A DNA stretch of 64,000 bases. It comes from an uncultured Bacteroidales bacterium (GTDB lineage: Bacteria > Bacteroidota > Bacteroidia > Bacteroidales > Salinivirgaceae). The notes below the pieces were generated by a model. That model was not told the DNA's origin. It ran no database searches and saw only the letters and a program-made list of their open reading frames with translations. A program made the position numbers and the translations under genes. Below are positions 61,722-64,000 of this stretch, piece by piece. Each line of letters starts with the position of its first letter. The stretch's first letter is position 1. The stretch is from NCBI GenBank assembly GCA_937981765.1, contig CALJOM010000011.1, forward strand, positions 90,804 to 154,803, written 5' to 3'.

Positions 61722-63680
61722 TTAATTTTTTATACAGCGCACTGCATAGCCTGAGGAGTACGGCTGCTGGGCAGGAGTTATTAAACTCTCTCCAGGGAGT
61801 TGAAATCCATATACCATATTATAATCTATATCGATGCCCCAATAATATCCATAAAAATGGTGCGCATAAACATTGGCTGTTGATGGGTTTTCATTTGTAT
61901 TCCATAGGACGTATCCGGATGGGACAGCTCCAAAATGTGATGCGTTAGTTCCATTCATATCTAATGTAGGCCAAAAGAACATTTCGCTTAACAGTGCGGT
62001 TTGATCGTCGGAATATAGATCTGAGACATTGGAAAACAAAGTATACCAGTCAGCGTAAGATGGAACGCGCCAGCCTGTTGGACATATATTTTTATTGTCA
62101 TAATAAAAGACCAGGCTGTAATACAGAAACCCGTAAACTTCAACACTGTCCGGAGCTATATTGTAGTATAATGGAGTTTGATAGAGGGTGTCAAAAATTG
62201 GAGTTCCATCGGAGTATTTGGTTGTTCTGAGGTTTTGGGTAAACCACTCTTGGTTTACTATTCTTACCGTTGAATATAAATTCCCATCGATATCGGAAAC
62301 CAGGTTCAAAATGCTACCAGTGGTGGTTATGTTTCCTTGTATTAACATGTCTCCTTGTGCATGAACTTTAGTAGCAATGAACGTGCAGTCTTTGTCAATG
62401 GAAAATAGGTTGGAAATTGTTTGTGCGCTATCAAAATTACTTATGGAGAATGATCCTTTCCCTCCTTTTAATGGTTTATCCTTTAATACAATAGTTGCAC
62501 TGTCGGGTTTTAGATGGAAGTAGTTGAATAAGCTGGATTTTCCGGAACTAAGCCCTCCCACGGCAAAACCGCCTTTGGTGGTTTTGCTGATAAGAGACTC
62601 GTCGAAATTGAATTGGATAAATCCGGGTGTCAGCGAAAGATACTTGTCGGTTACTGGTTTTCCTGAGCTCAAACCTCCCACGGCAAAACCGCCTTTGGTG
62701 GTTTTTTCTTCGGTTTCTATGTAAAGGCGTATACTATCCTGATTTAATGTAAAATAGTTCTGAACGATGTTTTTACCACTACTCAGGCCTCCTACGGCAA
62801 AACCTCCTTTACCGGAACGTTTTACGGCTTCCATATCGAAGTTGAAGTTAATCAATGATGGAAGTAGGGTAAAATATGGGGTAACCATAGCTTTCCCTGA
62901 ACTAAGCCCTCCCACAGCAAAGCCTCCTTTGGTTGTACGTGTGTCGGTGTTAAACTGGATGTAGGAACTGTCGGGAGTTACTTTCAAGTATTCTGTTCCC
63001 GGCTCTTTAGTGCTACTCAGGCCTCCAACGGCAAAACTTCCTTTGGTCGATTTGGTGGGAGAGTCGTCGATCATGATTTTTACTCCGTCTTCATATACGG
63101 CGAAAATTGTGTCGCCCAAAGCATTTCTAACAGCGAATATTGCTTGGCCTTTGTTTCGTTTGTCCGAACTGTTGATTACCACTCCGGTTTCTGTGGCTAA
63201 AATGGTAGAACTGGCCTGCCAACGATCTCCGTTGTGCACAAGGGTTTGGCCTTCGGTCCCGGGTTCAGTATCCAGTCCATTTCCGGCCGTTAGAGCGTAG
63301 GGTACTGACAAGATTTGAGAGACACCCATAGGTATAAAATTCCCATTTCCGCTAAGATCCACATCTACCTTAATAAACATTTGGTTACGCGACCAGGGAA
63401 TGGTTGTAAAATTTCCGCTTTTGGGATTTCCTGTTCCCACGGTTAGGGAGACTATTCCCTGGGCGTTGGTGGTTGTGGTATGGGTTTCACTGTATACTAC
63501 TGGACCCGCTATCGATCCTTGCAGTATCGAAATTTGAATGGTAACGGTCGTATTAGCTAAAGGCTGATTTGATGCGTTTTGTATTGCAGCCTGATAGCTA
63601 AATGCTTGAGGGGGCTGACTTTCCAAAGTTTGCATGGAGAGTGCTGTCAGAATAGTGATTAAAAACATAAACTTTTTCAT
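61722..63680 (-). CDS. Exported repeat protein with C-terminal FISUMP domain
   Basis: The 652-residue protein has a signal peptide (MKKFMFLITILTALSMQTLE), an N-terminal beta domain common in Bacteroidota surface proteins (about 22-150; AFSYQAAIQNASNQPLANTT), and five near-identical repeats with a degenerate sixth (about 205-415). Each contains the core TTKGGFAVGGLSSGK and alternates with hydrophobic YxxLxPxxIQFNF strands. Residues about 455-652 are a FISUMP (Fibrobacter succinogenes major paralogous) domain (RIVNQEWFTQNLRTTKYSDG ... NICPTGWRVPSYADWYTLFS ... GYAVRCIKN). No T9SS sorting tail is present. A beta-rich surface or fibre role is likely. An IS30-type element ends about 40 bp upstream of its start. 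Confidence 0.86.
   Translation of the reverse strand: MKKFMFLITILTALSMQTLESQPPQAFSYQAAIQNASNQPLANTTVTIQISILQGSIAGPVVYSETHTTTTNAQGIVSLTVGTGNPKSGNFTTIPWSRNQMFIKVDVDLSGNGNFIPMGVSQILSVPYALTAGNGLDTEPGTEGQTLVHNGDRWQASSTILATETGVVINSSDKRNKGQAIFAVRNALGDTIFAVYEDGVKIMIDDSPTKSTKGSFAVGGLSSTKEPGTEYLKVTPDSSYIQFNTDTRTTKGGFAVGGLSSGKAMVTPYFTLLPSLINFNFDMEAVKRSGKGGFAVGGLSSGKNIVQNYFTLNQDSIRLYIETEEKTTKGGFAVGGLSSGKPVTDKYLSLTPGFIQFNFDESLISKTTKGGFAVGGLSSGKSSLFNYFHLKPDSATIVLKDKPLKGGKGSFSISNFDSAQTISNLFSIDKDCTFIATKVHAQGDMLIQGNITTTGSILNLVSDIDGNLYSTVRIVNQEWFTQNLRTTKYSDGTPIFDTLYQTPLYYNIAPDSVEVYGFLYYSLVFYYDNKNICPTGWRVPSYADWYTLFSNVSDLYSDDQTALLSEMFFWPTLDMNGTNASHFGAVPSGYVLWNTNENPSTANVYAHHFYGYYWGIDIDYNMVYGFQLPGESLITPAQQPYSSGYAVRCIKN
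62440..63060 (-). repeat. Tandem 117-120 bp repeats encoding KGGFAVGGLSSGK modules
   Basis: The stretch CTCCCACGGCAAAACC (plus strand) or a close variant recurs at about 62556, 62676, 62792, 62916 and 63030, giving a period of 117-120 bp, and the surrounding codons are highly conserved. The first two copies from the left are the most alike over more than 30 bp. On the protein level there are about 39 residues per repeat, the last one (C-terminal) degenerate. The close DNA identity points to recent duplication or gene conversion and to possible copy-number change. Confidence 0.85.
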
Positions 63681-63715
63681 AGTATCTTGATTTAGTGATT
63701 AAGATTAAATTTTAT

Positions 63716-64000
63716 TTGCTGAATTCAAGCTGCAAATGCAACTTTATTATTTATCAAATATAAATTAAAATATTCAATTGGTGTCATAAAATTTAATCTT
63801 TTTCTTGGTCTGTTGTTCAATATTTTTTCTATGCATTCAATATATTTATTATCAATTGTTTCAAAATCGCAACCGTTGGGGATATACTCTCTTATAAGCC
63901 CGTTTGTATTCTCGTTTGCTCCCCGTTCCCAAGAATGGTAAGGACGAGCGAAATAAAACTCAATGCCTAATGCTTCTGAAATTGCATTATGTTTGGCAAA
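63716..64000 (-). mobile_element. 3' end of an IS30-family insertion sequence, cut by the window edge
   Basis: The transposase frame (63725-64000) and flanking sequence indicate an IS30-family element entering from the right. The left boundary is estimated near 63716-63722, because in IS30 elements the terminal inverted repeat usually lies just past or overlaps the stop codon (here TTGCATTTGCAGCTTGAATT). The other end is outside the window, so the inverted repeat and target duplication cannot be checked. Boundaries are approximate. Confidence 0.7.
63725..64000 (-). CDS. IS30-family transposase, C-terminal part
   Basis: The minus-strand frame is open from the right window edge to a TGA at 63725-63727 (91 residues plus stop). 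It contains FYFARPYHSWERGANENTNG followed by LIREYIPNG, the strongly conserved end of the IS30 integrase core, where the Glu of WERGANEN is the last residue of the DDE catalytic triad. Then follows NNRPRKRLNFMTPIEYF, the usual IS30 C-terminal motif. The frame shows no stop or frameshift in the visible part, so the element may be functional. The N-terminus is outside the window. Confidence 0.93.
   Translation of the reverse strand, partial: FAKHNAISEALGIEFYFARPYHSWERGANENTNGLIREYIPNGCDFETIDNKYIECIEKILNNRPRKRLNFMTPIEYFNLYLINNKVAFAA

Overview
The window looks like a chromosomal segment of an anaerobic, probably fermentative, member of the Bacteroidota (Bacteroidales/Marinilabiliales-like). The evidence is three SusC/CirA-type TonB-dependent receptors, a protein with a type IX secretion (T9SS) sorting tail, a FISUMP-domain surface protein, many Bacteroidota-type promoters (TAnnTTTG, sometimes with an upstream TTG/TTTG at 19-21 bp), mostly absent Shine-Dalgarno sequences, and a trimeric NAD-linked [FeFe] hydrogenase. 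The assignment is inference from gene content.

Positions 1-15,300: a cut NYN-domain gene, glmM, an RluB-like pseudouridine synthase with truA, a SIMPL protein, an M20 amidohydrolase, then a minus-strand metal-related group (rhodanese, Cys-rich HYC_CC_PP-like protein, TonB receptor). These are followed by a GAF/PAS sensor without an output domain, a beta-helix lipoprotein, a secreted endonuclease/phosphatase-family protein, and a tRNA-Gly(GCC)-tRNA-Leu(UAA) unit with its own promoter and terminator.

Positions 15,300-38,800: mostly housekeeping and envelope genes: a LuxE-like enzyme, a GlmU-like protein with a nine-G tract, an M16 peptidase, sppA, rfbB with a CpsB-type PHP phosphatase, a second TonB receptor, prfB with a programmed +1 frameshift, an OmpA-family lipoprotein, hisS-hutH, a His-rich small protein with the third TonB receptor, and an SPFH-GYF protein paired with a zinc-ribbon membrane protein.

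Positions 38,800-53,500: the accessory part. Almost everything is on the minus strand: two tandem related lipoproteins (one with an in-frame TGA), three small proteins with two membrane segments and a PH-like tail, an outer-membrane-like protein, a lipoprotein, a badly frameshifted WD40 pseudogene, and a 1650-residue secreted protein joining WG repeats, WD40 repeats and a caspase-type peptidase. A YCF48-propeller T9SS protein interrupted by an in-frame TAA and a membrane-anchored AraC regulator follow. This block combines the least-described architecture in the window with clear signs of gene decay.

Positions 53,500-64,000: mutY, the hydrogenase operon hydC-hydB-hydA, ilvE, an LpxH-like phosphatase behind a TlpA-like lipoprotein, a FISUMP protein with about 39-residue tandem repeats, and the 3' end of an IS30-family element whose edge lies about 40 bp upstream of that protein's start codon.
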